Part shown: one piece after another, positions 32,867 to 42,174 of the stretch | Layout: each line of letters begins with the position of its first letter | Position numbering within the stretch: position 1 is the first letter of the stretch | DNA from: Paraburkholderia domus | GTDB taxonomy: Bacteria; Pseudomonadota; Gammaproteobacteria; Burkholderiales; Burkholderiaceae | Assembly (NCBI RefSeq): GCF_905220705.1 | Contig: NZ_CAJNAT010000015.1 | Span: 105,322 to 169,321 of the forward strand | DNA: 64,000 nucleotides | Direction: 5' to 3' | Made by a program: the position numbers and the translations under genes | The notes under the pieces: model-generated | Database searches by the model: none | Told to the model about the DNA's origin: nothing | Seen by the model: only the letters and a program-made list of their open reading frames with translations

Positions 32867-33198
32867 GCTTGCCTCCTCGTCGCCGCGCTGTTCGCGGTGT
32901 GGGTGCGATTGGCCTGTGCGTGCGCGGGTTGGGCGCACGTCTGTTGGATACGGCGGTGTGACTGAACTCGCCGGGACGACGTGTATCACGCCGTGGCACG
33001 CAATGCGTGTGCCCTACCGCCCATCCGGGAGGCGCAAGGCGTTTCCGGCATGCCCGCGGTGAGCAAAATGATTGGGCAATCGGCTGGCAAAACGCCCCGA
33101 TCAGGCGGTGAGCAAAGCGGTCGACAAAACCTTCAGCAAAAGATGACCAGCAAAACAGCCCGCTCGTCAGTCAACGAGCGGGCTGCCAGGCCCGCGAT
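32867..33198. other. Intergenic region between the AsmA-like gene and ettA
   Basis: 332 bases between two minus-strand genes. It contains the ettA terminator (33156-33185) and, between 33061 and 33155, a series of CAAAA words. A short open frame at 32981-33220 lacks conservation and ribosome site, so I see no gene. Confidence 0.4.
33156..33185 (-). terminator. Intrinsic terminator of ettA
   Basis: CAGCCCGCTCGT (33156-33167) and ACGAGCGGGCTG (33174-33185) form a perfect 12-bp stem; in the minus direction TTTTG follows. Confidence 0.88.
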
Positions 33199-34863
33199 TT
33201 ATCGCGCGATCGGCTTGTAACGCAGACGCTTCGGACGTGCAGCTTCTTCACCGAGGCGTGCGCGCTTGTCCGCTTCGTATTCCTGGTAGTTGCCGTCGAA
33301 GAACGTGATTTGCGAGTCGCCTTCGAATGCGAGGATGTGCGTCGCGATGCGGTCAAGGAACCAGCGATCGTGCGAAATCACCATCACGGAGCCGGCGAAC
33401 TCGAGCAACGCGTCTTCCAGCGCGCGCAGCGTTTCGACGTCCAGGTCGTTCGACGGTTCGTCCAGCAGCAGCACGTTGCCGCCCGCGATCAGCGTCTTCG
33501 CCAGATGCAGCCGGCCGCGCTCACCGCCCGACAGATTGCCGACGGTCTTCTGCTGATCGCCGCCCTTGAAGTTGAAGCGACCGATGTATGCACGCGAAGG
33601 CGTTTCGTACTTGCCGACCGTCAGCACGTCCGCACCGCCGGAGATTTCTTCGAACACGGTCTTCGAGCCGTCGAGCGCGTCGCGGCTTTGGTCGACGTAC
33701 GCGAGCTTGACCGTCGGGCCTTGCACGATCTCGCCCGAATCCGGTTGTTCGCGGCCGGTCAGCATGCGGAACAGCGTTGACTTACCGGCGCCGTTCGGCC
33801 CGATGATGCCGACGATTGCGCCGGCCGGAATCTTGAAGCTGACGTCGTCGAGCAGCAAACGGTCGCCATACGACTTGCTGACGTTCTTGAACTCGATCAC
33901 TTCGTTACCCAGACGGTCGCCGACCGGGATGAAGATTTCCGAAGTTTCGTTGCGCTTCTGATAGTCCTGGCTGTTCAGCTCCTCGAAGCGGGCAATACGC
34001 GCCTTCGACTTCGCCTGACGGCCCTTCGGGTTCTGGCGTACCCACTCCAGTTCCTTCTTGATCGCCTTCTGACGTGCCGATTCCGACGACTCTTCCTGCT
34101 TCAGGCGCTCTTCCTTCTGGTCGAGCCAGCTGCTGTAGTTGCCCTTCCAGGGAATGCCGTGGCCGCGGTCGAGTTCGAGAATCCACTCTGCGGCGTTATC
34201 GAGGAAGTAGCGATCGTGGGTCACGGCGACGACCGTGCCCGGGAAGCGCGTCAGGAACTGCTCCAGCCAGTCGACCGATTCCGCGTCCAGGTGGTTGGTC
34301 GGTTCGTCGAGCAGCAGCATGTCCGGCTTTTCGAGCAGCAGCTTGCACAGCGCGACCCGGCGCTTTTCGCCGCCCGACAGATGTTCGATCTTCGCGTCCC
34401 ATGCCGGCAGACGCAGCGCGTCGGCGGCGATTTCGATTTGTTGTTCAGCGCTGCCGTCGGTGGTGGCCAGAATCGCTTCGTACTTCGCCTGCTCGGCGGC
34501 GAGCGCGTCGAAGTCGGCGTCCGGCTCCGCGTAGGCGGCGTAGATTTCGTCCAGTTTCTTTTGCGCGCCGAAGACGTCGCCGAGACCTTCTTCGACCGCT
34601 TCACGCACCGTCTTGGTCGGATCGAGTTGCGGTTCCTGCGGCAGATAGCCGATGTTCAGGTTCGGCATCGGCGTGGCTTCGCCCTCGATGTCCTTGTCCA
34701 CACCGGCCATGATGCGGATCAGCGTCGACTTGCCCGAGCCGTTCAGGCCGAGCAGGCCGATCTTCGCGCCGGGGAAGAACGACAGCGAGATGTCTTTCAG
34801 GATTTGACGCTTGGGCGGCACGATTTTGCCGACCCGGTTCATGGTGAAGACGTATTGGGCCAT
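33199..34863 (-). CDS. ettA: Energy-dependent translational throttle protein EttA (ABC-F)
   Basis: A 554-residue ABC-F protein with two ATPase domains and no membrane part: Walker A GLNGSGKST and signature LSGGEKRRVAL in the first, GPNGAGKST and LSGGERGRLHLAK in the second. The linker and ARM region contains the charged PtIM segment EERLKQEESSESARQKAIKKE. EttA binds the ribosomal E site and restrains elongation when ATP is low. The first ATG fits the family start MAQYVFTMNRVGKIVPPKRQ. Confidence 0.97.
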   Translation of the reverse strand: MAQYVFTMNRVGKIVPPKRQILKDISLSFFPGAKIGLLGLNGSGKSTLIRIMAGVDKDIEGEATPMPNLNIGYLPQEPQLDPTKTVREAVEEGLGDVFGAQKKLDEIYAAYAEPDADFDALAAEQAKYEAILATTDGSAEQQIEIAADALRLPAWDAKIEHLSGGEKRRVALCKLLLEKPDMLLLDEPTNHLDAESVDWLEQFLTRFPGTVVAVTHDRYFLDNAAEWILELDRGHGIPWKGNYSSWLDQKEERLKQEESSESARQKAIKKELEWVRQNPKGRQAKSKARIARFEELNSQDYQKRNETSEIFIPVGDRLGNEVIEFKNVSKSYGDRLLLDDVSFKIPAGAIVGIIGPNGAGKSTLFRMLTGREQPDSGEIVQGPTVKLAYVDQSRDALDGSKTVFEEISGGADVLTVGKYETPSRAYIGRFNFKGGDQQKTVGNLSGGERGRLHLAKTLIAGGNVLLLDEPSNDLDVETLRALEDALLEFAGSVMVISHDRWFLDRIATHILAFEGDSQITFFDGNYQEYEADKRARLGEEAARPKRLRYKPIAR

Positions 34864-35080
34864 TTGCTTGCAATAGACGTTGACGACGCCGGCCGCGTAG
34901 GGGCGGGCAATCGTGGGTGGATGGGTAATCGGTGTTGTGACCAGGCAGTGTGCCTGGCACCGGCCGGCGCGGCGTCGAGCGCGGCTTCGAACCCCGCGAC
35001 GCCCCGCGCGCGGGCGGGTTGTGCAGATGGCATTGTACTTCGGGGCGGGGGTGGGACGGCAGAGGGCGTCCGCGGTGACG

Positions 35081-36169
35081 TCAGTTTGCGCGTCGTCCCG
35101 TCGACGGATCGAAGAAATGCAGATGCTGCGCGGGCAACGCGACTTGCAGCGTTTCGCCTGCTGCGGGCCGATGCGTGTGCGGCAAGCGGACCGTCACGTC
35201 GTGTTTGCCCCAGCGGCCGTGCGCGAGGTTGTCTGCGCCCAGCAGTTCGCAGGAATCGACGGTCAACGTGGCGTTCGCAACGTCCGCTTGCCCTGGCGTC
35301 ATATGCTCCGGGCGGATGCCGAGCGTCCATTCGCGGCCCTTGGCGACTTCGTGGCCGATCGACGCGACGCCTGTGAGCGGCAGCTTCGGCCCGTTGCCTG
35401 CCATCTCGAACATCGAACCGTCATCCGACACCCGGCCTTCCAGCAGATTCATCCCCGGCGAGCCGATGAAGCTCGCGACGAACACCGTCGCCGGGCGTTC
35501 GTAGACCTCGGTCGGCGCGCCGATCTGCTCGGCGTGACCCTTGTTCATCACGATCACGCGCTGCGCCAGCGTCATCGCTTCGATCTGATCGTGCGTGACA
35601 TAGAGGCTGGTCGTCGCGAGTCGTGCATGCAGGCGCTGGATTTCGAGGCGCATCTGCACGCGCAGGCGTGCATCGAGATTCGACAGCGGTTCATCGAACA
35701 GAAACACCGCCGGCTCGCGCACGATCGCGCGGCCCATGGCGACGCGTTGCCGCTGACCGCCCGACAACTCGCGCGGCTTGCGTGCGAGCAGCGGTCCAAG
35801 TTCGAGAATCTGCGCCGCAGCGTCCACGCGCTTCGCAATCTGCGCGCGATCGACGCCTGCGATCTTCAGCGCATAGCCCATGTTCTCGGCGACGCTCATG
35901 TGCGGATAAAGCGCGTAGTTCTGGAACACCATCGCGATGTTGCGATCCTTTGGTTCCAGGCGATTGACCACTTTGCCGGCGATCGAGATGGAGCCTTCGG
36001 AAATACCTTCGAGCCCAGCCACCATCCGCAGCAAGGTCGATTTGCCGCAACCCGACGGACCGACCATCACGACGAACTCGCCGTCCGCGACGTCCACGTC
36101 GATGCCGTGCAACACGAACTGTTTGCCGTCGTAGGTCTTTTTAACGCTTTGCAGAGTCAGTGCAGCCAT
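35081..36169 (-). CDS. ugpC: Glycerol-3-phosphate ABC transporter ATP-binding protein
   Basis: A 362-residue MalK/UgpC-type ATPase. Walker A is GPSGCGKSTLLR, Q-loop AMVFQNYALYPHMS, signature LSGGQRQRVAMGRA and Walker B AVFLFDEPLSNLDA; the C-terminal part is the OB-fold TOBE domain of this subfamily. It powers uptake of sn-glycerol-3-phosphate and glycerophosphodiesters through UgpAE. It is the last gene of ugpBAEC, 96 bases after ugpE. Confidence 0.93.
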   Translation of the reverse strand: MAALTLQSVKKTYDGKQFVLHGIDVDVADGEFVVMVGPSGCGKSTLLRMVAGLEGISEGSISIAGKVVNRLEPKDRNIAMVFQNYALYPHMSVAENMGYALKIAGVDRAQIAKRVDAAAQILELGPLLARKPRELSGGQRQRVAMGRAIVREPAVFLFDEPLSNLDARLRVQMRLEIQRLHARLATTSLYVTHDQIEAMTLAQRVIVMNKGHAEQIGAPTEVYERPATVFVASFIGSPGMNLLEGRVSDDGSMFEMAGNGPKLPLTGVASIGHEVAKGREWTLGIRPEHMTPGQADVANATLTVDSCELLGADNLAHGRWGKHDVTVRLPHTHRPAAGETLQVALPAQHLHFFDPSTGRRAN

Positions 36170-36265
36170 GCCGTTTTAGCCTTTTCGTTGCTTGCCGCGC
36201 GTGCCACGCTTTGCGCGGTGTTCCCGATTCCATGTCCAACCCGAAGCTCGCCCAAGCTGCGCGAG

Positions 36266-37111
36266 TTACTTCTCTGAGTCCACCAGTCCGCGCACGAACC
36301 AGCGCTGCATCGTCAGCACGACGGCGAGCGGCGGCAGCATCGCGAGCAGCGTCGCGGTCATCACGAGATGCCATTCTGTTGCGGTGTCGCCAGACGCGAT
36401 CATGCTTTTGATGCCGACCACCGCCGTGGTCAGCGATTGCTGGCTCGTGATCAGGATCGGCCACAGATATTGATTCCAGCCGTAAATGAACGTGATGACG
36501 AAGAGCGCCGCCATATTCGTCTTCGACAACGGCAGCACCACGTCCCAGAAGAAACGCATCGCCCCGGCGCCGTCGATGCGCGCCGCTTCCATCAGCTCGT
36601 CGGGCAGCGTCATGAAGAACTGGCGGAACAGGAACGTGGCGGTGGCCGATGCGATCAGCGGCAAGGTCAGGCCGCTGTACGTATTGCTCAGATGCATCGA
36701 CGACACGACCTGCACGGTCGGGAAGATACGCACTTCGACCGGCAGCATCAGCGTGATGAAAATCAGCCAGAACGACAGATTGCGAAACGGGAAGCGGAAA
36801 AACACGATCGCATACGCGGAGATCATCGAGATGGCGATCTTGCCGATCGAAATCACCAGCGCCATCACGAGGCTGTTGAACAGCATGCGGCCGAACGGCG
36901 CCGCCGCATTGCCGCTGCCTTGCGACCATACCGTCGCGATGTTCTCGAATAAATGCGTGCTTGGCACCAGCGAGAGCGGCACGCTGAACACTTCCTGCTC
37001 ACTCATCGTTGCCGCGCAAAACGCGACGTACACCGGAAACACCACCAGTACGACGCCGAGAATCAGCACCGCATGGCAGAAGAGGTCGAAACCGCGGCGA
37101 TTCTCGATCAT
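36266..37111 (-). CDS. ugpE: Glycerol-3-phosphate ABC transporter permease
   Basis: A 281-residue inner-membrane permease with about six helices and the cytoplasmic EAA loop EAARIDGAGAMRFFWDVVLPL that docks on the ATPase. It matches UgpE in length and position. The start overlaps the ugpA stop by four bases (ATGA), so the two permeases are translated together. Confidence 0.93.
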   Translation of the reverse strand: MIENRRGFDLFCHAVLILGVVLVVFPVYVAFCAATMSEQEVFSVPLSLVPSTHLFENIATVWSQGSGNAAAPFGRMLFNSLVMALVISIGKIAISMISAYAIVFFRFPFRNLSFWLIFITLMLPVEVRIFPTVQVVSSMHLSNTYSGLTLPLIASATATFLFRQFFMTLPDELMEAARIDGAGAMRFFWDVVLPLSKTNMAALFVITFIYGWNQYLWPILITSQQSLTTAVVGIKSMIASGDTATEWHLVMTATLLAMLPPLAVVLTMQRWFVRGLVDSEK

Positions 37112-37992
37112 GAGTATTGAACTCTGCGTTCGATGAAGCGGAATTGCACGACCGTCAAGGCGACGACGATCACCATCAGGATGACGGACTGTGCGCCCGA
37201 GCTGCCGATGTCCAGTCCCTGGAAGCCTTCGGCGAAGATCTTGTAGATCAGCGTGCGGGTGGATTGTGCCGGGCCGCCGCCGGTGGCGGCGTCAATCACC
37301 GGAAAGGTGTCGAAGAATGCATAGGTGATGTTGATCACCAACAGGAAGAAGCTGGTCGGCGAGAGCAGCGGCAGGGCGATGCCGAAGAAGCGCCGCACCG
37401 GACCGGCGCCGTCGATCGCCGCCGCTTCGATCAGCGAACGCGGAATCGCCTGCAAGCCGGCATAGAAGAACAGAAAGTTATAGCTGACCTGTTTCCATAC
37501 GGATGCCAGCACGACCAGAAACATCGCCTGGCCCGCGTTCAACGCGTGATTCCATACGATGCCGTACTTGGCGAGCGCATAGGTGACCAAGCCGATGCTC
37601 GGATTGAACAGGAACGACCACAACACCGCGGCGATCGCGGGCGCGACCGCATATGGCCAGATCAGCAGCGTTTGGTAGGCCTTCGCGCCGCGCGTTACGC
37701 GATCCGCGCAGACTGCCAGAAGTAGCGATATCACCAGCCCCGACACCGTGACGAGCGCGCAGAAAATCAGCGTTGTATAGAACGACGACAGATAAAGCGG
37801 ATCGGCGAATAACTGCTTGAAATTCGCCAGACCGACAAATTCACTCGACGTGCCGAACGCGTCCTGGCTCTGCGTGGATTGCCACAGCGCTTCGCCTGCC
37901 GGCCACAGAAAGAACAGCAGCGTGATCAGGAGTTGCGGCGCGACGAGCAGGTAGGGCAGCACGCTGGTGCCGAAGCTGGAGCGCTTTTCCAT
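37108..37992 (-). CDS. ugpA: Glycerol-3-phosphate ABC transporter permease
   Basis: A 294-residue permease with about six membrane segments and the loop EAAAIDGAGPVRRFFGIALPLL. The N-terminus LPYLLVAPQLLITLLFFLWPAGEALWQS is characteristic of UgpA/MalF-like subunits. It pairs with UgpE. A strong hairpin separates it from ugpB, which would lower expression of the membrane components relative to the binding protein. Confidence 0.93.
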   Translation of the reverse strand: MEKRSSFGTSVLPYLLVAPQLLITLLFFLWPAGEALWQSTQSQDAFGTSSEFVGLANFKQLFADPLYLSSFYTTLIFCALVTVSGLVISLLLAVCADRVTRGAKAYQTLLIWPYAVAPAIAAVLWSFLFNPSIGLVTYALAKYGIVWNHALNAGQAMFLVVLASVWKQVSYNFLFFYAGLQAIPRSLIEAAAIDGAGPVRRFFGIALPLLSPTSFFLLVINITYAFFDTFPVIDAATGGGPAQSTRTLIYKIFAEGFQGLDIGSSGAQSVILMVIVVALTVVQFRFIERRVQYS

Positions 37993-38020
37993 CGAAGATT
38001 CCCAGGTTCTGCTGCAACAA

Positions 38021-38050
38021 AGGGTTTCGGTGCGGGAGCACCGAAACCCT
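38021..38050 (-). terminator. Intercistronic hairpin between ugpB and ugpA
   Basis: AGGGTTTCGGTGC (38021-38033) and GCACCGAAACCCT (38038-38050) make a perfect 13-bp stem with a 4-base loop. In the minus direction it is followed by TTTGTTG, a weak T-run: partial terminator or 3'-end stabiliser of the ugpB message. Confidence 0.75.
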
Positions 38051-38066
38051 GCCGACTAATTAATGC

Positions 38067-39392
38067 TTAGTTGCCGGCTTTCTCGAAGCGGCGCAGCAAC
38101 TCGTCGCCGCGCGCCACGGACGAATCGAGCGCCTGTTGCGGTGTCTTCTTGTCCGCCCAGACCTGTTCGAGTTCTTCGTCGATGACGGTGCGGATCTGCG
38201 GCATATTGCCCAGACGCAAGCCCTTCGTGTATGGCAGGGGCGGCTTGTTGAGCATCTGCTTGATCGCCGTGTCGCTACCCGGATTCTTCTCGTAGAAGCC
38301 TTGCTGCTGCGTCAGTTGATAGGCGGCGGTCGTGACCGGCAGATAGCCGGTGTCCTGATGCCACTTCGCGGCAACCGGCGCCGACGACAGATACGCGAGG
38401 AATTTCGCCACGCCCTTGTACACCGCCGGGTCTTTACCCGAGAGCACCCACAGGCTCGCTCCGCCGATGATCGCGTTCTGCGGCGCGCCCTTCACATTCG
38501 CGTCGTACGGCATCATGCCGGTACCGAAGTTGAACTTCGCGTACTTCTTGATCGTGGCGAGCGAACCCGACGAGTTCGTGATGATCCCGCAGTCGCCGCT
38601 ATAGAACTTCGACACCGGTTCGTCCTTGCGGCCAACGTACGTGAAGGTGCCTTCCTTCTGCATGTTCTGCAGGAACTGGATGTGCGCGACCTGCAGCGGC
38701 TTGTTGAATTCCAACTGGGCGTCGGCACCGTCGAAACCATTGTTCTTCGACGCAAACGGCGCGCCATGCCAGGCGCTATAGTTTTCGAGCTGAATCCAGC
38801 TCTGCCAGCCTGATGAATAGCCGCACGCCATGCCCGACGCCTTCAGCTTCTGCGCGTCCACCTGCAACTCGGCCCAGGTTTTCGGCGGCTGATTCGGATC
38901 GAGCCCGGCTTTCTTGAAAGCGTCCTTGTTGTAGTACAGCACCGGTGTGGAGCTGTTGAACGGCATCGAGATCAGTTCGCCGGTTTTGGCGTCGCTGTAG
39001 TAGCTGGCAATGGTCGGCACGAAGGCCTTTTCGTCGAGCGGCACGCCGGCTTGCTTGAACACGTCCGAGACCGGGATCACGGCCTTCTTCGCCTGCATCA
39101 TCGTGGCGGTGCCGACTTCGTAGACTTGCAGAATGGCTGGTGCGTTGCCGCTGCGATAAGCGGCGATGCCTGCGGCGAGGGTCTGGTCGTACGTGCCTTT
39201 GAACACCGGCACGATCTTGTAGTCGCTTTGCGACGCATTGAACGCGTTGGCGATGTCGTTCAGACGCTCGCCGAGGGCGGCTTCCATGCCGTGCCAGAAC
39301 TGGATTTCAGTGGCGGCATGAGCCGCCTGGCTGATGCCGAAGCTCAATACGGCGGCAACGGAAAGCGAACGGAACAGCGGCTTGCAACTCAT
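38067..39392 (-). CDS. ugpB: Glycerol-3-phosphate ABC transporter substrate-binding protein
   Basis: A 441-residue periplasmic binding protein with a Sec signal peptide (residues 1-26, ending SQAAHAA). The mature part starts TEIQFWHGMEAALG and has conserved ligand-region strings MPFNSSTPVLYYNKDAF and GGASLWVLSGKDP, all typical of UgpB. ATG 39392 has TAGGAG upstream; the longer open frame upstream is non-coding. First gene of ugpBAEC; a degenerate Pho-box with a well-spaced -10 lies upstream. Confidence 0.94.
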   Translation of the reverse strand: MSCKPLFRSLSVAAVLSFGISQAAHAATEIQFWHGMEAALGERLNDIANAFNASQSDYKIVPVFKGTYDQTLAAGIAAYRSGNAPAILQVYEVGTATMMQAKKAVIPVSDVFKQAGVPLDEKAFVPTIASYYSDAKTGELISMPFNSSTPVLYYNKDAFKKAGLDPNQPPKTWAELQVDAQKLKASGMACGYSSGWQSWIQLENYSAWHGAPFASKNNGFDGADAQLEFNKPLQVAHIQFLQNMQKEGTFTYVGRKDEPVSKFYSGDCGIITNSSGSLATIKKYAKFNFGTGMMPYDANVKGAPQNAIIGGASLWVLSGKDPAVYKGVAKFLAYLSSAPVAAKWHQDTGYLPVTTAAYQLTQQQGFYEKNPGSDTAIKQMLNKPPLPYTKGLRLGNMPQIRTVIDEELEQVWADKKTPQQALDSSVARGDELLRRFEKAGN

Positions 39393-39711
39393 CGATTTGT
39401 CTCCTAACCGGAACGGGCGCGAATGCGAATCGCGCGATTCTATTTGTGTTCGATGACAGTCTGGCGTCGGCCGCCGAGCGGCAGTCCGCTTTTTGACAGG
39501 CGCCAAATGCCGCAATTTAACATCGCTGCCACAAAACGGAAACAATGGGCTTCTGAAGACGCCGGTTTGCGCTAGGTCAAGGCCAAACGTCGACTGGCGA
39601 ACATCGCCGCGAGCGCGGGGTCATGAAGGGTAGCGGGGCGAGTAGACGGGTGCCGGGGCTATACCTTCATTGGGCACGCACTATCATGACGTTCGTCAAT
39701 CAGGATTCCAT
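39393..39711. other. Divergent intergenic region, ugpB / GDPD-like gene
   Basis: 319 bases. On the minus strand there is a CTGTCAT half-box with a -10 candidate for ugpB (39437-39459). Towards the GDPD side TTGACA (39493-39498) has no good -10. No gene or RNA seen. Confidence 0.45.
39437..39459 (-). promoter_or_regulatory. Candidate Pho-type promoter of ugpB
   Basis: CTGTCAT (39459-39453) matches a Pho half-box exactly, and TAGAAT (39442-39437) follows after exactly 10 bases, the Pho-promoter geometry. The companion half-box upstream is poor (3 of 7), so support is modest. Confidence 0.35.
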
Positions 39712-40689
39712 ATGCTTCGACCAATGCGATTTGCGCTGTGCAGTACGGTGATGGGCCTTGTGTTGGTCGGTTGCCCCTTGACGCGCGTGGCGGCGGACAG
39801 TGGCGCGCTGCCGGTTGCCATCTTGCCGAAGATCGTCGCTCATCGCGGCGGCACGGGCGACGCGCCCGAAAACACGCTCGAAGCGATTCGCCAGTCGATC
39901 GCGCATCGTGCAGACGCCATGTGGCTCTCCGTCCAGTTGAGTAAAGACGGAGTACCTGTTCTGTACCGTCCCGCAGACCTGTCGGCGCTGACTGACGCGA
40001 AGGGCCCGGTTTCAGCGCACACCGCGGCGGAACTCGCGCGTGTGAATGCAGGCTGGACTTTCCGTCGAGGTGACACATACCCGTATCGTGCCCAGCCGGT
40101 GGGTATTCCCACCCTGCGTGAAGCGCTGCGTGCGATCCCCCCGAGCATGCCGGTCGTGCTGGATATGAAGGCGATGCCTGTGCAGCCGCAAACTCAGGCA
40201 GTGGCCCAGGTGCTAAGCGAGGAGAATGCGTGGTCGCGCGTCACGATCTATTCGACCGATCAGCAGTACCAGCAGAGCTTCGGCATTTATACGCAGGCCC
40301 AGCTTTACGAGTCACGCGATGCAACCCGTCAACGCTTGTTGGGTGTGCTGCTCAACCAGGGCTGTGTGGATGCACCCGCGCAACATACGTCAACAGCGTT
40401 TGAGATGCACCGGGCACTGACGGTGGTCGAGCAGTTCACGTTGGGTGAGGGTCGTTCGGAAGTGACGGCGACCCTGTGGACGCCGGCTACGGTTGCCTGC
40501 TTCAGGCGGAACCCGGACGTGCGGATTCTCGCGATCGGGGTGAATAGTGCCGCCGATTATCTGGCGGCGGCGTGTATGGGGATCGATTCGGTGCTGGCGG
40601 ATTCACCGTTGCAGATGGCTGCGATCAAGTCGGGTGCGGTCATGCCGTTGCAGTGTGCAGCGCAAAACGCAACCGGGGTCTCGCAGTAA
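39712..40689 (+). CDS. GDPD-family lipoprotein with degenerate catalytic residues
   Basis: A 325-residue protein of the glycerophosphodiester phosphodiesterase TIM-barrel family with a lipobox LVG-Cys21 after a short signal. HRGG (44-47) and APENT keep the first catalytic set, but residues aligned with the Glu and Asp of the usual IELDV are Trp71 and Ser73, and the usual HD in VVFHDD is Arg86-Pro87. A Glu in a later strand is Asp (VVLDMK). Loss of these ligands suggests no or altered diesterase activity. It is divergent from ugpBAEC. ATG 39712 has AGGA 9 bases upstream. Confidence 0.8.
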   Translation: MLRPMRFALCSTVMGLVLVGCPLTRVAADSGALPVAILPKIVAHRGGTGDAPENTLEAIRQSIAHRADAMWLSVQLSKDGVPVLYRPADLSALTDAKGPVSAHTAAELARVNAGWTFRRGDTYPYRAQPVGIPTLREALRAIPPSMPVVLDMKAMPVQPQTQAVAQVLSEENAWSRVTIYSTDQQYQQSFGIYTQAQLYESRDATRQRLLGVLLNQGCVDAPAQHTSTAFEMHRALTVVEQFTLGEGRSEVTATLWTPATVACFRRNPDVRILAIGVNSAADYLAAACMGIDSVLADSPLQMAAIKSGAVMPLQCAAQNATGVSQ

Positions 40690-40692
40690 AAC

Positions 40693-40719
40693 AAAAAGCC
40701 CGCAGCGAGCGGGCTTTTT
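40693..40719. terminator. Bidirectional intrinsic terminator
   Basis: AAAAAGCCCGC (40693-40703) and GCGGGCTTTTT (40709-40719) pair across AGCGA, between the GDPD-like gene and the convergent ychF. Confidence 0.93.
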
Positions 40720-40786
40720 GTTCTATCGGGATACCGCTGCGGCTTTTAGCGTGTTGCCAATCGACGCCTCGCGCCGCAGCGAAGCC

Positions 40787-41881
40787 TTAAACGTTGAACA
40801 GGAAGTTCATCACGTCGCCATCGTGCACGACGTATTCCTTGCCTTCCGCGCGCATCTTGCCGGCTTCCTTCGCGCCTTGTTCACCCTTGTAGGTGATGAA
40901 GTCGTTGAAGGCGATCGTCTGTGCGCGAATGAAACCGCGCTCGAAATCAGTGTGGATCGCGCCCGCTGCCTGCGGCGCGGTGTCGCCGATATGGATCGTC
41001 CATGCGCGCACTTCCTTCACGCCTGCTGTGAAGTAGGTTTGCAGACCCAGCAACTTGAACGCCGCGCGAATCACGCGGTTCAGGCCCGGCTCTTCCATGC
41101 CCATGTCGGCGAGGAACACTTCCATATCCGCTTCGTCGAGGTCGGCGATTTCCGCTTCGATCGCCGCGCAAACAGCGACGACCGGTGCGCCTTCGGCTGC
41201 TGCGAACTTCGTGACCGCGTCGAGGTGCGGATTGTTGTGGAAGCCATCGTCTTTCACGTTGGCGACGTACATGGTCGGCTTCGCGGTGATCAGGCAGAAC
41301 GGCTTGAGCGTGGTTTTTTCTTCATCCGACAGATCGAGCGCGCGCACCGGCTTGGCCTGGTCGAGCTGAGCGCGCACTTTTTCCAGCACCGCGGCGTTCT
41401 TGATGGCTTCTTTGTCATTCCCCGACTTGGCGGCCTTCGAATAGCGCGACAGCGCCTTTTCGACGGTCGCGAGGTCGGCGAGCGCCAGTTCGGTGTTGAT
41501 CACTTCGATATCGGACAGCGGATCGACCTTGTTCGCGACGTGAATCACGTTCTCGTCTTCGAAGCAGCGCACCACGTGCGTAATCGCGTCGGTTTCGCGG
41601 ATGTTGGCGAGGAACTGGTTGCCCAGACCTTCGCCCTTGCTCGCACCGGCCACGAGACCGGCGATGTCGACGAATTCCACCACGGCCGGCAGGATGCGCT
41701 CCGGCTTGACGATTTCAGCGAGCGCCTTCAGACGCGCGTCCGGCACTTCGACGATGCCGACGTTCGGCTCGATCGTGCAGAACGGATAGTTTTCGGCGGC
41801 GATGCCCGCCTTGGTCAGCGCATTGAACAGGGTGGACTTGCCGACGTTAGGCAGGCCGACGATGCCGCATTTGAGGCTCAT
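40787..41881 (-). CDS. ychF: Redox-regulated ATPase/GTPase YchF (Ola1 type)
   Basis: A 364-residue Obg-family P-loop protein. Walker A is GLPNVGKSTLFNAL, and the C-terminal TGS domain includes the SLFTAGVKEVRAW-like and GFIRAQTI segments; the unusual G4 motif of YchF prefers ATP. It associates with ribosomes and affects stress responses. AAGGA precedes the ATG. Highly conserved; single gene here, with the terminator at 40693 on its 3' side. Confidence 0.97.
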   Translation of the reverse strand: MSLKCGIVGLPNVGKSTLFNALTKAGIAAENYPFCTIEPNVGIVEVPDARLKALAEIVKPERILPAVVEFVDIAGLVAGASKGEGLGNQFLANIRETDAITHVVRCFEDENVIHVANKVDPLSDIEVINTELALADLATVEKALSRYSKAAKSGNDKEAIKNAAVLEKVRAQLDQAKPVRALDLSDEEKTTLKPFCLITAKPTMYVANVKDDGFHNNPHLDAVTKFAAAEGAPVVAVCAAIEAEIADLDEADMEVFLADMGMEEPGLNRVIRAAFKLLGLQTYFTAGVKEVRAWTIHIGDTAPQAAGAIHTDFERGFIRAQTIAFNDFITYKGEQGAKEAGKMRAEGKEYVVHDGDVMNFLFNV

Positions 41882-42174
41882 GGAAATCCTTCAGTGAATC
41901 AGTAAGTTGCGTGATGCGCTCGACGCTGTGTGCAGGATTCGAAAAGCCTTCGCGCCTGGCGTGGCGGAGGAAGCGCAGCGGAGCGGGACAAGACACCAGA
42001 TCGGGGCGTTGCCTCGACGATTCTGGGCGAGTTTTGTCACGGAAAGCGCAATTGTAACCCGTTCGGACGGGCGTCCTGGGAAGGGCGCGAGAACCGTGCT
42101 TACCGGGAAATATTTTGTCAGAGCATTGTAATATGCAGGTCCGGGGCCGCTAGAGCCCTTTCCGAGGATGCACG

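Noticed and set aside
34159..36277. Overlapping plus-strand frames opposite ettA and ugpC
   Set aside because: Both are opposite well-recognised ATPase genes with Walker motifs.
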